Shown here in pieces: positions 37,858 through 45,782 of a DNA stretch of 64,000 nt. Under the pieces are notes generated by a model. The model had not been told where the DNA came from, searched no databases, and was given only the letters and a program-made list of their open reading frames with translations. The stretch's first letter is position 1. Every line of letters begins with the position of its first letter. The stretch covers positions 2,666,001-2,730,000 of the forward strand of contig NC_009659.1 of assembly GCF_000013625.1 (NCBI RefSeq). Reading direction: 5' to 3'. This stretch comes from Janthinobacterium sp. Marseille (GTDB lineage: Bacteria; Pseudomonadota; Gammaproteobacteria; Burkholderiales; Burkholderiaceae_D). Both the position numbers and the translations under genes were made by a program.

Positions 37858-37891
37858 ATGTCACCGCCAGGACATATAGATTTGTTAGCAT
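37858..37891 (+). promoter_or_regulatory. PHO-box-like site plus -10 for small secreted protein
   Basis: ATGTCACCGCCAGGACAT (37858-37875), 10 bp, then TAGCAT (37886-37891). The second half-site has one mismatch. The box-to--10 spacing equals that of the two STN promoters. It is divergent from the module 2 promoter, with 39 bp between the boxes. Confidence 0.55.
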
Positions 37892-37940
37892 CCGCAAATC
37901 ACGGCCCACCTCATGCACCGCAGGATAGAAAGGAAAGACC

Positions 37941-38279
37941 ATGCGTACACGTTCACTGCTATCGCTGATCGCCATAGGTTTACTGCATGCCGGACTGCTC
38001 CATGCTTCCGAACCTGTAGCGAGCCCCGCTACGGATGCTGCTTCTTGCGTCGAAGTGGAAGTCGATGGCGTACGCACACCATCCTATAACTGCCTGAGCC
38101 AGAAACTACAGCCAAAGGCAACGCCGAATAGCGCCACGCCACCACAAATGGGATCGGAAGCCATCGTCCAGCGTCCCTCCAATCAATTGGGCTTGTTCAA
38201 CCGGGCCGCCACCAGCAATCGCATGGGCAATACTTTTGGTACTTCGGTGTATCCGCAACGACCGCCGGCCAAACCATAG
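37941..38279 (+). CDS. Small secreted protein, divergent from signalling module 2
   Basis: A 112-residue exported protein: signal peptide MRTRSLLSLIAIGLLHAGLLHA, then a Ser/Ala/Pro-rich mature part with two Cys (SCVEVEV and YNCLSQ) spaced 15 apart, and a Pro-rich tail (YPQRPPAKP). AAGGAAAG precedes the ATG. I do not recognise a family. Its divergent promoter carries a PHO-box-like element in the same geometry as the neighbouring STN gene, so it is probably part of the same regulon. Function unknown; periplasmic or secreted location is predicted. Confidence 0.8.
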   Translation: MRTRSLLSLIAIGLLHAGLLHASEPVASPATDAASCVEVEVDGVRTPSYNCLSQKLQPKATPNSATPPQMGSEAIVQRPSNQLGLFNRAATSNRMGNTFGTSVYPQRPPAKP

Positions 38280-38856
38280 GCCGGGAAAAATTGATTTAAG
38301 CTGGATCTGCAGGTTTAAGAAGTGACAGAGAAATCACTTCCTGGAATTGGTACCGGTATATTTTCGAACCGCCGGCTCCGGTATGGTCATGCACATGTTG
38401 ACGTCACTGCATACACAATTGCGTTCAACAATGTCGCTACATTACAGTTGCAAACGCAGCTTTACAACGAAGTCTTTCCAATAAGCTTATGCATCCCGTA
38501 ATGCTTCCCTCCCCTCATCATCACAGTATTTATTTTTCAAATATCGACATGCAAAAAGATTCGTTTTGCATATGAAGGGCAAGTGTAATCATTGCGTTTC
38601 CTTATCTGTTCATCAGTCATTAGCTTCCAAGCAAATGATGAATCAAGGTATGGCAGCTCCACGAGAAGACACATTGCTTGCTCCATCCAAACGCTATCTG
38701 CCTCGCTCTTCGTAGCCGGGTTCTGATCAGTTTTTATCCGGCACCTTGCGCAAGGTCGCCGATGGAAAATCCTCCGTCTTGTGTGGACGACATGACGGAC
38801 ACAATCTGCATGTCGACAAATAGCTGCCTGTTAACTATCAATCACAGGATACGCTC
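38280..38856. other. 577-bp intergenic region with palindrome
   Basis: I see no convincing gene here. A 7-bp hairpin (GAAGTGA with TCACTTC, 38320-38341) lacks a T-run. A perfect palindrome ATGCAAAA-N7-TTTTGCAT at 38549-38571 could be an operator for the aconitase X operon. GC is lower than in the flanking genes around 38450-38600. Confidence 0.5.
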
Positions 38857-39882
38857 ATGACCCTCACATCCAGATTCCCTACATCGCTTATTGAACAATT
38901 CAGCAAGCGCTTCTTCTTGCACGCCCTGGCCGGCGTCAGCGCGCTGCTCGCCACTTCCATGGTGCTCGCCGCGCCGGCTGACACTTACCCGGAACGCGTG
39001 ATCCGACTGGTCGTGCCTTTCCCTGCCGGCGGCCCTACCGATATCGTCGCGCGCCCGCTCGCACACGACCTGTCCGCACTGCTGAAGCAAACCGTCGTGA
39101 TTGAAAACAAAGGCGGTGCCGGTGGTGCAATCGCCGCCGACTCTGTCGCCAAGTCTTCAGCAGACGGCTATACCCTGCTGGTCGGAACAGTTGGCACCCA
39201 GGCCATCAATGCCGCCTTGTACAAGAAGCTGCCATATGATCCGGCAGTCGATTTCACACCACTGGGCGTCGTTGCCGCAGCGCCGGTTGCTATCGTCGTC
39301 AATGCGAAGTCACCCTACCAAACCCTGGCTGACCTGGTAGCAGCAGCGAAGAAAAAGCCTTCGGCGATCAGCTTCGGCTCTGCAGGCAATGGCACACCGG
39401 GCCACCTCACCGGTGAAATGTTCTCTACCGCTGCCGGCATCAAGTTCGCGCACATTCCTTATCGTGGCAGTGCGCCGGCAGTGACTGACTTGTTGGGCCA
39501 ACAGATTGAAGTGATGTTCGATCCGGTGCAATCCGTATTGCCGCATATCCAATCCGGCAAGTTGCGCGTCCTTGCCATCAGCGGTGCGCAACGCTCTTCC
39601 GTGCTACCGCAGGTACCGACTGTCGCAGAATCCGGCTACAAGCAATTCGAAGCCGAAGCATGGTGGGCGATTTATGCACCGGCCAACCTGCCGCCTGCAA
39701 TCGCCACCCTGCTCAGCAAGAACATCGCCGAGATTGTCGCGTCCACTTCATTCCGTGAGCGCCTGACCAACCTCGGCGTGACGCCTGTTTCCATCCCGCC
39801 GGGCCCATATGCCAAATTCGGTCGCAATGAAATTGAAAAATGGGGCAAAGCCGTGCATGACTCCGGCGCCCAGATCGACTAA
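38857..39882 (+). CDS. Bug-family (TctC) periplasmic solute receptor
   Basis: The 341-residue protein has a signal peptide ending VLAAPADTYP and the Bug/TctC fold: RVIRLVVPFPAGGPTDIVAR, VVIENKGGAGGAIAAD, and HIPYRGSAPAVTDLLGQQIEVMFD. AGGAT precedes the ATG. These receptors bind carboxylates or related organic acids, either for tripartite TctAB permeases or for signalling. No tctA or tctB is nearby. It is the first gene of the aconitase X cluster, 40 bp before acnX, so its ligand is probably the pathway substrate, with the MHS transporter at 43139 as importer (inference). Confidence 0.93.
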   Translation: MTLTSRFPTSLIEQFSKRFFLHALAGVSALLATSMVLAAPADTYPERVIRLVVPFPAGGPTDIVARPLAHDLSALLKQTVVIENKGGAGGAIAADSVAKSSADGYTLLVGTVGTQAINAALYKKLPYDPAVDFTPLGVVAAAPVAIVVNAKSPYQTLADLVAAAKKKPSAISFGSAGNGTPGHLTGEMFSTAAGIKFAHIPYRGSAPAVTDLLGQQIEVMFDPVQSVLPHIQSGKLRVLAISGAQRSSVLPQVPTVAESGYKQFEAEAWWAIYAPANLPPAIATLLSKNIAEIVASTSFRERLTNLGVTPVSIPPGPYAKFGRNEIEKWGKAVHDSGAQID

Positions 39883-39922
39883 ACAAATACTGATACACGC
39901 TTATGAAGCAAAAAGGTAATCA

Positions 39923-41158
39923 ATGAAGCTCAATGAAGAAGAACAATCCATCCTGGCCGGTCAACAGGGACGGGTTCCGCAACTGGCCTTGCAACATCAA
40001 ATCGCCGTCGGTGATTTCTTTGGTGCCGCAGACTTCGTCCCGGTAAGCCAGGCGCATATCATGGCCGACACCGAGAGCCTGGGCCAGGCCGGTGTGATCT
40101 GGCTGGAGAAACTGGGCGAGATAACTGAAGGCCAGCGCCAGGTACGCATCCCGACCATCACCGATCCGCGTGGCACCGATTTCGCCAAGGCATCCGTACT
40201 GAAACAGGATGGCTGGATGCTGGACCTGGAACAACGTGCGATTGATGCTTTCGTCAAACTCGGCGTATCTATGACGGATACCTGCATCAATTACCAAACC
40301 ATTGCAGCACCGACACGTGGCGAGCACGTCGCCTTTGGTGATACCGGCGTCGTGATCTATTCCAACTCGGTGTGCGGTGCACGCTCCAATTTTGAAGGTG
40401 GCCCATCGGCACTTGCTGCCGGTTTGACCGGACGCACACCGCGCTATGGCTTCCATCTAGATAGTCAACGCATGGCAACACTGCGCATCCAGGTGGACTG
40501 GACGCCGCAAACGTTGAATGACTGGGGCGCACTTGGCGGCGTCATTGGACGCTTGTCAGCCAATTACTGGACCGTACCGGTAGTGGAAGGACTGGAAGGC
40601 GCACCGACCTCGGATCAGCTCAAGCATTTCGGCGCGGCGATGGCCAGCTTCGGCTCCAGCGCCTTGTATCACCTGGTCGGCATCACGCCGGAAGCCTATC
40701 GCATCGAAGATGTGAACGGCCACAAGCTGCCAGTCTCACATCGCGTCGGCGAAGCTGAAGTCAAAGCCTTGCAAACTGCCTATGCAGTCACCGATGAAAT
40801 CGATGTAGTGGTCTTCTCCGCACCGCAGTTGAGTCTGTATGAACTGCGCGAAATCGCGAAGTTATGCGATGGCAAGCAATTCATCAAGCCAATGCTGGCT
40901 GTCACCAGTCCGCAAGTCAAACCGGATGCAGACCGCATGGGCTTTACTGCCCGGATTGAAGCGGCAGGCGGGCAAGTCTTGTCCGGCATGTGTTTCTACC
41001 AATCGTATGCACGCGAAATGGCTGATGCCAACGGCTGGAAACGCCTCGCCACGAATAGCGCAAAACTTGTCAACATCCTCGGCGGCTATGGCTATGTGCC
41101 TATGCTGGCGTCGATGCAACGCTGCATTGATGCAGCCGTAACCGGAAAACTGAAATGA
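39923..41158 (+). CDS. Aconitase X, catalytic (large) subunit
   Basis: The 411-residue protein is a DUF521/AcnX catalytic domain. The opening LNEEEQSILAG, the PTITDPRGTDF stretch and Cys residues C121 (TDTCINYQTIAAP), C151 (SNSVCGARSNFEGG) and C357 (SGMCFYQS) fit the family's cluster- or substrate-binding cysteines. AcnX enzymes are hydro-lyases; a characterised bacterial member dehydrates cis-3-hydroxy-L-proline and an archaeal one dehydrates phosphomevalonate. No proline-pathway partner (such as a pyrroline-2-carboxylate reductase) is visible, so the substrate is open. Its stop overlaps the small-subunit start (ATGA). Confidence 0.9.
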   Translation: MKLNEEEQSILAGQQGRVPQLALQHQIAVGDFFGAADFVPVSQAHIMADTESLGQAGVIWLEKLGEITEGQRQVRIPTITDPRGTDFAKASVLKQDGWMLDLEQRAIDAFVKLGVSMTDTCINYQTIAAPTRGEHVAFGDTGVVIYSNSVCGARSNFEGGPSALAAGLTGRTPRYGFHLDSQRMATLRIQVDWTPQTLNDWGALGGVIGRLSANYWTVPVVEGLEGAPTSDQLKHFGAAMASFGSSALYHLVGITPEAYRIEDVNGHKLPVSHRVGEAEVKALQTAYAVTDEIDVVVFSAPQLSLYELREIAKLCDGKQFIKPMLAVTSPQVKPDADRMGFTARIEAAGGQVLSGMCFYQSYAREMADANGWKRLATNSAKLVNILGGYGYVPMLASMQRCIDAAVTGKLK

Positions 41159-41559
41159 TAGAACTCATCGCGCGTCACGCGATCGGTGACAAAGTAAGCG
41201 GCAGCACGCTGGTCGCCAATGACGGCTTCTCGGCCCGTTATGACCTCGATCGCATCAACGGTACATTCTCCCGTCCGGCGCACAAGCTGGCCGGTTTGTC
41301 CTATGTCGGCAAGATCCTGGTACTGGATACCGCCAAGGGTGGCGTTGCCAGCGCCTGGATGTTGCATGAGATGGCTTCGCGCAACAAGATGCCGCTCGCC
41401 ATCGTCTTCAACACCGTCAATCCCATCCTGGTACAAGGTGCGGCCTTTGGCGGCCTGACCATGCTGGCCGGATTTGATCTTGACGTGACTGCCGCTATCC
41501 CGAATGGTGCGACAGTGGAGATAGACCCGCAACGCAAATCCCTGCGGGTATTGGATTAA
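41155..41559 (+). CDS. Aconitase X, swivel (small) subunit, DUF126
   Basis: The 134-residue protein matches the swivel domain: GSTLVANDGFSARYDLDRIN near the start, AGLSYVGKILVLDTAKGGVASAW, and a beta-rich C-terminus. It overlaps the large subunit by 4 bp. The small subunit closes over the active site of the large one. Confidence 0.9.
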   Translation: MIELIARHAIGDKVSGSTLVANDGFSARYDLDRINGTFSRPAHKLAGLSYVGKILVLDTAKGGVASAWMLHEMASRNKMPLAIVFNTVNPILVQGAAFGGLTMLAGFDLDVTAAIPNGATVEIDPQRKSLRVLD

Positions 41560-41610
41560 GCCAGGTATTCGTATTGAAGCAAAATTCGAATCACCAAAAC
41601 TTATACGGTG

Positions 41611-42276
41611 TCAGCTGCCAAAGATGGTATGTGGCTGCCGCTTCGTCGCGTCATCCGCTTGATCCGGCGGGCGGAAGATGACGACCAGGGCTTTGGATTC
41701 ACCCTTGATGCTGCGGCCGCGATGCGGGATGTTGGAATCGAAATACAGGCTGTCGCCGGCCGACAATATCCATTGCTGCTCACGACCGTCGATCATGAAG
41801 CTGAACTCGACTTTGCCATCGGTCACGAAGAGGAATTCTTCGCCTTCGTGATCGAAACGCATTTCATGCGCCATCTCATTCGGGAACACCATGATGAAGG
41901 GTTCCATATGTTTGTGGCGGCGCTTGTTCGCCAGCGCTACATAGTCATAACCGAAGGCTTCTTCGCCATGTACTACCGATTCACGCTCCCATGAACGCAC
42001 GATGCAAATGGCATCGCTGCGCTCGGCGGTTTCCGTTCCAAGCAGCTCGGCAAGATCGGTGTGCAAGGCTTGCGCGATCTTGATGAGCGTACCTATCGGC
42101 GGAATGATCTTCGAATTTTCTATCTTCGAAAGATAACCTTTGGTGAACCCCGTCTCGCTTGCCAGCCTGTCCTGCGTATAACCACGCGCAGTACGTAATT
42201 CAGAAACCCGGCGACCAAGACGAAGTTCAATATCAGACAGTTCGGGAGGTAAATCAGTAGTAATTGCTTCTGCCAT
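41611..42276 (-). CDS. XRE-family regulator with C-terminal cupin
   Basis: The 221-residue protein has an N-terminal helix-turn-helix (residues 18-75; SELRTARGYTQDRLASETGF, KGYLSKIENSKIIPP) and a C-terminal cupin (about 140-205; MRFDHEGEEFLFVTDGKVEF, DSLYFDSNIPHRG). Such regulators sense a small metabolite through the cupin. It starts two bases after the DJ-1-like stop, without its own SD, so it is translated by coupling. It probably represses its own operon and perhaps the acnX and transporter operons. The palindrome at 42918-42932 is the best operator candidate. Confidence 0.9.
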   Translation of the reverse strand: MAEAITTDLPPELSDIELRLGRRVSELRTARGYTQDRLASETGFTKGYLSKIENSKIIPPIGTLIKIAQALHTDLAELLGTETAERSDAICIVRSWERESVVHGEEAFGYDYVALANKRRHKHMEPFIMVFPNEMAHEMRFDHEGEEFLFVTDGKVEFSFMIDGREQQWILSAGDSLYFDSNIPHRGRSIKGESKALVVIFRPPDQADDATKRQPHTIFGS

Positions 42277-42278
42277 AT

Positions 42279-42899
42279 TTACGATTCTATAGGGGGTAAT
42301 GCTGCTTTATTTGCCTGCCATGCACGACTGTATTCAATGATGCGTGCCGTTTCATTTGCCACTTCGGGACTGATGCGTGTTTTCAACAGGTGCAACATCA
42401 CGTCTATGCAAAGTGTCACGCCACCACCGGTCACGACTGTCTGCTGATCCACCACGCTGGTATGGACAGTCGAAATATCCTTGTACTGCTCCTTCATCTG
42501 CAACAGCGGGGATATTTCCGGCGGGATGACTTCACATTTTGTCGTCGCTTGTTTCCCATTAAGAACTCCCGCGGCTGCGAGAATCATACCACCGGTGCAA
42601 ACCGAGGTCATTACCGTATCCCGCGACCTGGCCTTCAGGAATGCCAGCGTCGCCGGATTCTTCACCTGCTCTTTCCACCCTGCGCCCCCCGTCACCACGA
42701 TCACATCGAAGGCCGGCGCATCGTCAACGCCGTACTCTGCAATCACCCGTAAACCGTTAGCCAGCAAGACTTCGCCCTTGGTCGGTGCGATCGTATGGAT
42801 CTGGATATCGGGGTAGGCACGACGTGCCATCGACAACACACCAAAAGTTGCCAAATCAACAGGTTCTACATCTGGATATACAAAGATTCCGAATTTCAT
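42279..42899 (-). CDS. DJ-1/PfpI-family protein
   Basis: The 206-residue protein has the class I glutamine-amidotransferase-like fold with the nucleophile elbow at MTSVCTGGMILAAAG (Cys about residue 101) and VVTGGAG. AGGAGAC precedes the ATG. Relatives include isonitrile hydratases and thiJ-like enzymes; the exact reaction is unknown. It is the first gene of a two-gene operon with the XRE-cupin regulator and is divergent from the MHS transporter. Confidence 0.88.
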   Translation of the reverse strand: MKFGIFVYPDVEPVDLATFGVLSMARRAYPDIQIHTIAPTKGEVLLANGLRVIAEYGVDDAPAFDVIVVTGGAGWKEQVKNPATLAFLKARSRDTVMTSVCTGGMILAAAGVLNGKQATTKCEVIPPEISPLLQMKEQYKDISTVHTSVVDQQTVVTGGGVTLCIDVMLHLLKTRISPEVANETARIIEYSRAWQANKAALPPIES

Positions 42900-42917
42900 T
42901 TCCGTCTCCTTTTTGTG

Positions 42918-42932
42918 AAACTTTTAAAGTTT
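42918..42932. promoter_or_regulatory. Palindromic operator candidate AAACTTTTAAAGTTT
   Basis: Perfect 7-1-7 palindrome, 19 bp upstream of the DJ-1-like start, followed by another AAGTTTAC. Its position next to the RBS fits autorepression by the XRE-cupin regulator. A separate 8-bp hairpin lies at 42971-42990. Confidence 0.5.
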
Positions 42933-43138
42933 AAGTTTACTATTTGTATACCTTATCATATATTTTGTTTCATCAACTGAGAAGTTGATGCCGAAAGAAG
43001 TGGAATATTGATACGTATTTGTTGCCCAAGTAGAGATTGCGCAGAGAAATAGTTTCATATTAAGAACCTCGCTTCTTTCGCCGGGAAACCAAGTCCGATA
43101 TCTAACCACTCCGTAAAAACACACGAAGGAGACAAGGA

Positions 43139-44452
43139 ATGGAAATATCGACAAGCGGCGACGTCAGCGTCGCCAGCAGAGGAGTGAAGAAATCAAAAAT
43201 CGGAACGATTGCGGCAGCGAGTTCCATAGGCACCATCATCGAATGGTATGACTTCCTGATTTACGGTATGGCTGCGGCCCTGGTATTCAACAAACTGTTT
43301 TTCCCCAATGTATCACCGGTCATCGGTACGCTGGCGGCCCTCGGTACTTATGCAGTGGGCTTCTTTGCGCGACCATTGGGGGGCGCCATCTTCGGTCACT
43401 TCGGTGATCGGGTCGGACGCAAGTCCATGCTATTGCTGACCATGTTCATCATGGGTATCGGCACCGTCCTCATCGGTTGTCTGCCCACCTATGAACACAT
43501 CGGCATCTGGGCTCCTGTCCTGCTGATCGTCCTGCGCTTTATCCAGGGTGTCGGACTCGGCGGTGAATGGGGCGGTGCGGCCTTGATGGTGCTGGAACAT
43601 GCACCCAAACATCGTCGCGGTTTCTATGGCAGCCTGGTGCAGGTCGGCTTTCCATTGGGCCTGGTGCTCGCTACCGGCGTCTTTGCCATCGTATCGAAAC
43701 TGCCGGAAGCCGACTTCCTGTCCTGGGGCTGGCGCATTCCCTTCCTGCTGAGCATCGTGCTGGTGGTGGTCGGCTATGTGATCCGCAGCAAGGTGGAAGA
43801 ATCGCCGATCTTTTTGCAGATGAAAGCAAAAAACGAGCTGTCCAAACAACCAGTACTCGACGCCATCCTCAAAAACCCGCGCGCCTTCCTGACCGCCATC
43901 GGCCTGAAGATCTCCGAAGTTTCCTGGGTCTACATCCTGACCGTGTTCATAGTGGTACATGCGACCAACAATCTGCAATTACCCAAGTCGCTCATCCTCG
44001 ACGGCATCCTTTATGCGGCATTGGTGGAAGTGATCACGATTCCATTATTCGGCCTGCTGTCGGACAAGGTCGGGCGACGACCGATGTATATCTGGGGTGC
44101 GCTGTTCACCGTGGCACTGGCCTTCCCGCTCTTCATCCTGCTCGACACCAGGGACAGCGCCATCATTATCGGCGTGATGATCGTCGCACTCAGCCTCGGG
44201 CACGGTTTCATGTTTGCACCGGAAGCCACTTACTTCCCGGAATTGTTTGGCGCCAACGTGCGCTATAGCGGTGCCACGCTCGGCTTCCAGGTGGCAGCAG
44301 CCATCGGCGGTGGCCTCTCACCAATTATTGCGACCGGCCTGATGGCTTACTTCGGCGGCACGACCGGCGTCTCCGTCATGTTGATCCTGCTGGCCGCCAT
44401 CACCCTCGTCGCGGCAATTTCGGCACGAGAAACACGTCACGAATCGTTATAA
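43139..44452 (+). CDS. MFS transporter, metabolite:H+ symporter (MHS) family
   Basis: The 437-residue protein has 12 predicted membrane helices and MHS motifs: GTIIEWYDFLIYG at the first helix, ARPLGGAIFGHFGDRVGRK after helix 2, and RFIQGVGLGGEWGGA in helix 4. GLLSDKVGRR marks the second half. AAGGAGACAAGGA precedes the ATG. MHS members carry organic acids, betaines or aromatic acids by proton symport. Placed in the aconitase X cluster, it probably imports that pathway's substrate. A terminator-like hairpin follows. Confidence 0.94.
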   Translation: MEISTSGDVSVASRGVKKSKIGTIAAASSIGTIIEWYDFLIYGMAAALVFNKLFFPNVSPVIGTLAALGTYAVGFFARPLGGAIFGHFGDRVGRKSMLLLTMFIMGIGTVLIGCLPTYEHIGIWAPVLLIVLRFIQGVGLGGEWGGAALMVLEHAPKHRRGFYGSLVQVGFPLGLVLATGVFAIVSKLPEADFLSWGWRIPFLLSIVLVVVGYVIRSKVEESPIFLQMKAKNELSKQPVLDAILKNPRAFLTAIGLKISEVSWVYILTVFIVVHATNNLQLPKSLILDGILYAALVEVITIPLFGLLSDKVGRRPMYIWGALFTVALAFPLFILLDTRDSAIIIGVMIVALSLGHGFMFAPEATYFPELFGANVRYSGATLGFQVAAAIGGGLSPIIATGLMAYFGGTTGVSVMLILLAAITLVAAISARETRHESL

Positions 44453-44461
44453 GAATTTTTT

Positions 44462-44482
44462 GCGGGATGCCCGCGTTTTTTT
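44462..44482 (+). terminator. Terminator or attenuator between MHS and cupin genes
   Basis: GCGGG-ATG-CCCGC stem followed by GTTTTTTT, only a few bases before the cupin's SD (AAAGGAGAAGGA). The stem is short (5 bp), so termination is probably partial. Confidence 0.65.
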
Positions 44483-44495
44483 AAAGGAGAAGGAA

Positions 44496-44888
44496 ATGAG
44501 CACAGTCACAGAAACCCGTTTAAAGGGCAAACTGGAACCAACCATCAATGGATCGACCTATGTCAAACCGGCAGACCTGGAATGGAAGCCGACCAAACAT
44601 AAAGGCATACAAATCAAGGTCTTGTATGAAGACCCGTCCAAAGGTGAATTGACCTGCCTCTTGAAATGGGAGCCGGGCACCATCCTGCCCTTCCACCGTC
44701 ACCCGGAAATAGAACAGACCTATGTCGTCGAAGGCTCCTTCTATGACCACGACGGCATTGCCAGGGCTGGTGAATATACCTGGCGCAAACCCGGTTCATT
44801 GCATGAGACACGCTCGGATGAAGGCTGCATCATCCTCGCCGTCTACCGCAAACCCAACGTCTTCTTTGATGTTGATTCCGGATTCTGA
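44496..44888 (+). CDS. Cupin-domain protein
   Basis: A 130-residue single-domain cupin. Metal-site motif: PGTILPFHRHPEIEQTYVVEG (two His and Glu) and, later, KPGSLHE for the third His. It resembles ChrR-type or small dioxygenase-like cupins. The ATG at 44496 has GGAGAAGGA upstream; a frame extension to 44460 is out of context. It may isomerise or oxidise an intermediate of the aconitase X pathway; no reaction can be read from sequence. Confidence 0.88.
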   Translation: MSTVTETRLKGKLEPTINGSTYVKPADLEWKPTKHKGIQIKVLYEDPSKGELTCLLKWEPGTILPFHRHPEIEQTYVVEGSFYDHDGIARAGEYTWRKPGSLHETRSDEGCIILAVYRKPNVFFDVDSGF

Positions 44889-44907
44889 CTGGCACTAGAG
44901 TCTGCAA

Positions 44908-45252
44908 ATGGCCTATATCGTTACCGAAGCCTGCATCCGCTGCAAATTCATGGATTGCATAGAGGTCTGTCCGACCTATGCCTTCCATGCGGGTGAAAAC
45001 TTCGTCGTCATCAATCCGGATACCTGTGTGAATTGCGGACTATGTGAAATGGTTTGCCCCACCCAGGCGATCAAGGCCAAGGGTGATGCAACGGAAAAGG
45101 AACTCGTATTCGTGGAATTGAATGCGCGCCTTGCCAAAAACTGGCCGGCCATCACACAAAAAGGGATGGTTCCGGCGGATGCAGGAAACTGGATAGGTGT
45201 TTCGGACAAGAAGGAATTCCTGCTCTACACGCCTGATCCGGCGGCAAAGTAA
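44908..45252 (+). CDS. fdxA: FdxA-like ferredoxin
   Basis: The 114-residue protein is a seven-iron-type ferredoxin: CIRCKFMDCIEVCP and CVNCGLCEMVCP carry the [3Fe-4S]/[4Fe-4S] ligands, followed by a C-terminal helix typical of FdxA. It could supply electrons or iron-sulphur cluster support to the cluster's aconitase X or an unseen oxygenase. Only 19 bp from the cupin gene, so likely co-transcribed. Whether it is the housekeeping FdxA or a pathway-specific one is not clear. Confidence 0.88.
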   Translation: MAYIVTEACIRCKFMDCIEVCPTYAFHAGENFVVINPDTCVNCGLCEMVCPTQAIKAKGDATEKELVFVELNARLAKNWPAITQKGMVPADAGNWIGVSDKKEFLLYTPDPAAK

Positions 45253-45279
45253 GACGGTCATTGCTGGATACAAAAAATA

Positions 45280-45309
45280 AATTCCGGGGAGTTCGCACTC
45301 TCCGGAATT
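45280..45309. terminator. Bidirectional terminator-like hairpin
   Basis: A 12-bp stem (AATTCCGGGGAG with CTCTCCGGAATT, one G-U pair) and 6-nt loop between convergent fdxA and the 83-residue gene. The A-rich flank (CAAAAAATA) gives a U-tract for minus-strand transcripts. Confidence 0.6.
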
Positions 45310-45388
45310 CATCACTTTATCACTTCAATTTCTCTTCACCTCAATGTCCTTACTCAAGCCGCCCAGGCGGAGTGAATGCATGACATGG

Positions 45389-45640
45389 TCAGGACAAAGA
45401 TTGATCAATATACTCACGCGCTTTTTCTATGCCAAATGTCAGACACTCATCCGGCTTTTGGAAGCGGTTGGTCAGAACCAGGGGATGGTCGTGTGATGCC
45501 TCGTCCTTGATTTGCTTAACGACGATGCCTGGAGTGTAGTAATCAATGGGACTGGCACTACTTGGCCCTGATTTGACAGATGTAATCCAAACGAAAACAC
45601 TCCAACCCTTATATTTTTCTTTATGGTGGCGGTCAGGCAT
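45389..45640 (-). CDS. Small hypothetical protein
   Basis: An 83-residue protein with balanced composition: EKYKGWSVFVWITSVKSG, then a Pro/Tyr-rich middle and a final helix FGIEKAREYIDQSLS. Purine-rich AGAGAAAG lies upstream of the ATG. No signal peptide or named domain; it is followed by the hairpin at 45280-45309. Probably real but function unknown. Confidence 0.55.
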   Translation of the reverse strand: MPDRHHKEKYKGWSVFVWITSVKSGPSSASPIDYYTPGIVVKQIKDEASHDHPLVLTNRFQKPDECLTFGIEKAREYIDQSLS

Positions 45641-45782
45641 TTTCAGCTTTCTCTATGGGTGACCCTCATCGTAACCCAATAAGGTAAGCTGAAGTGTTGA
45701 TTTCTCCCCTAGCTACGACACTGTCGATAAACGCGACAATATCCGCGCCGCTCATGCTGACGCGGCAAGGCAGGCATTCTGA

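Noticed and set aside
38320..38341. Hairpin GAAGTGA-N8-TCACTTC as terminator of the small secreted gene
   Set aside because: No T-run on either side; stem only 7 bp.
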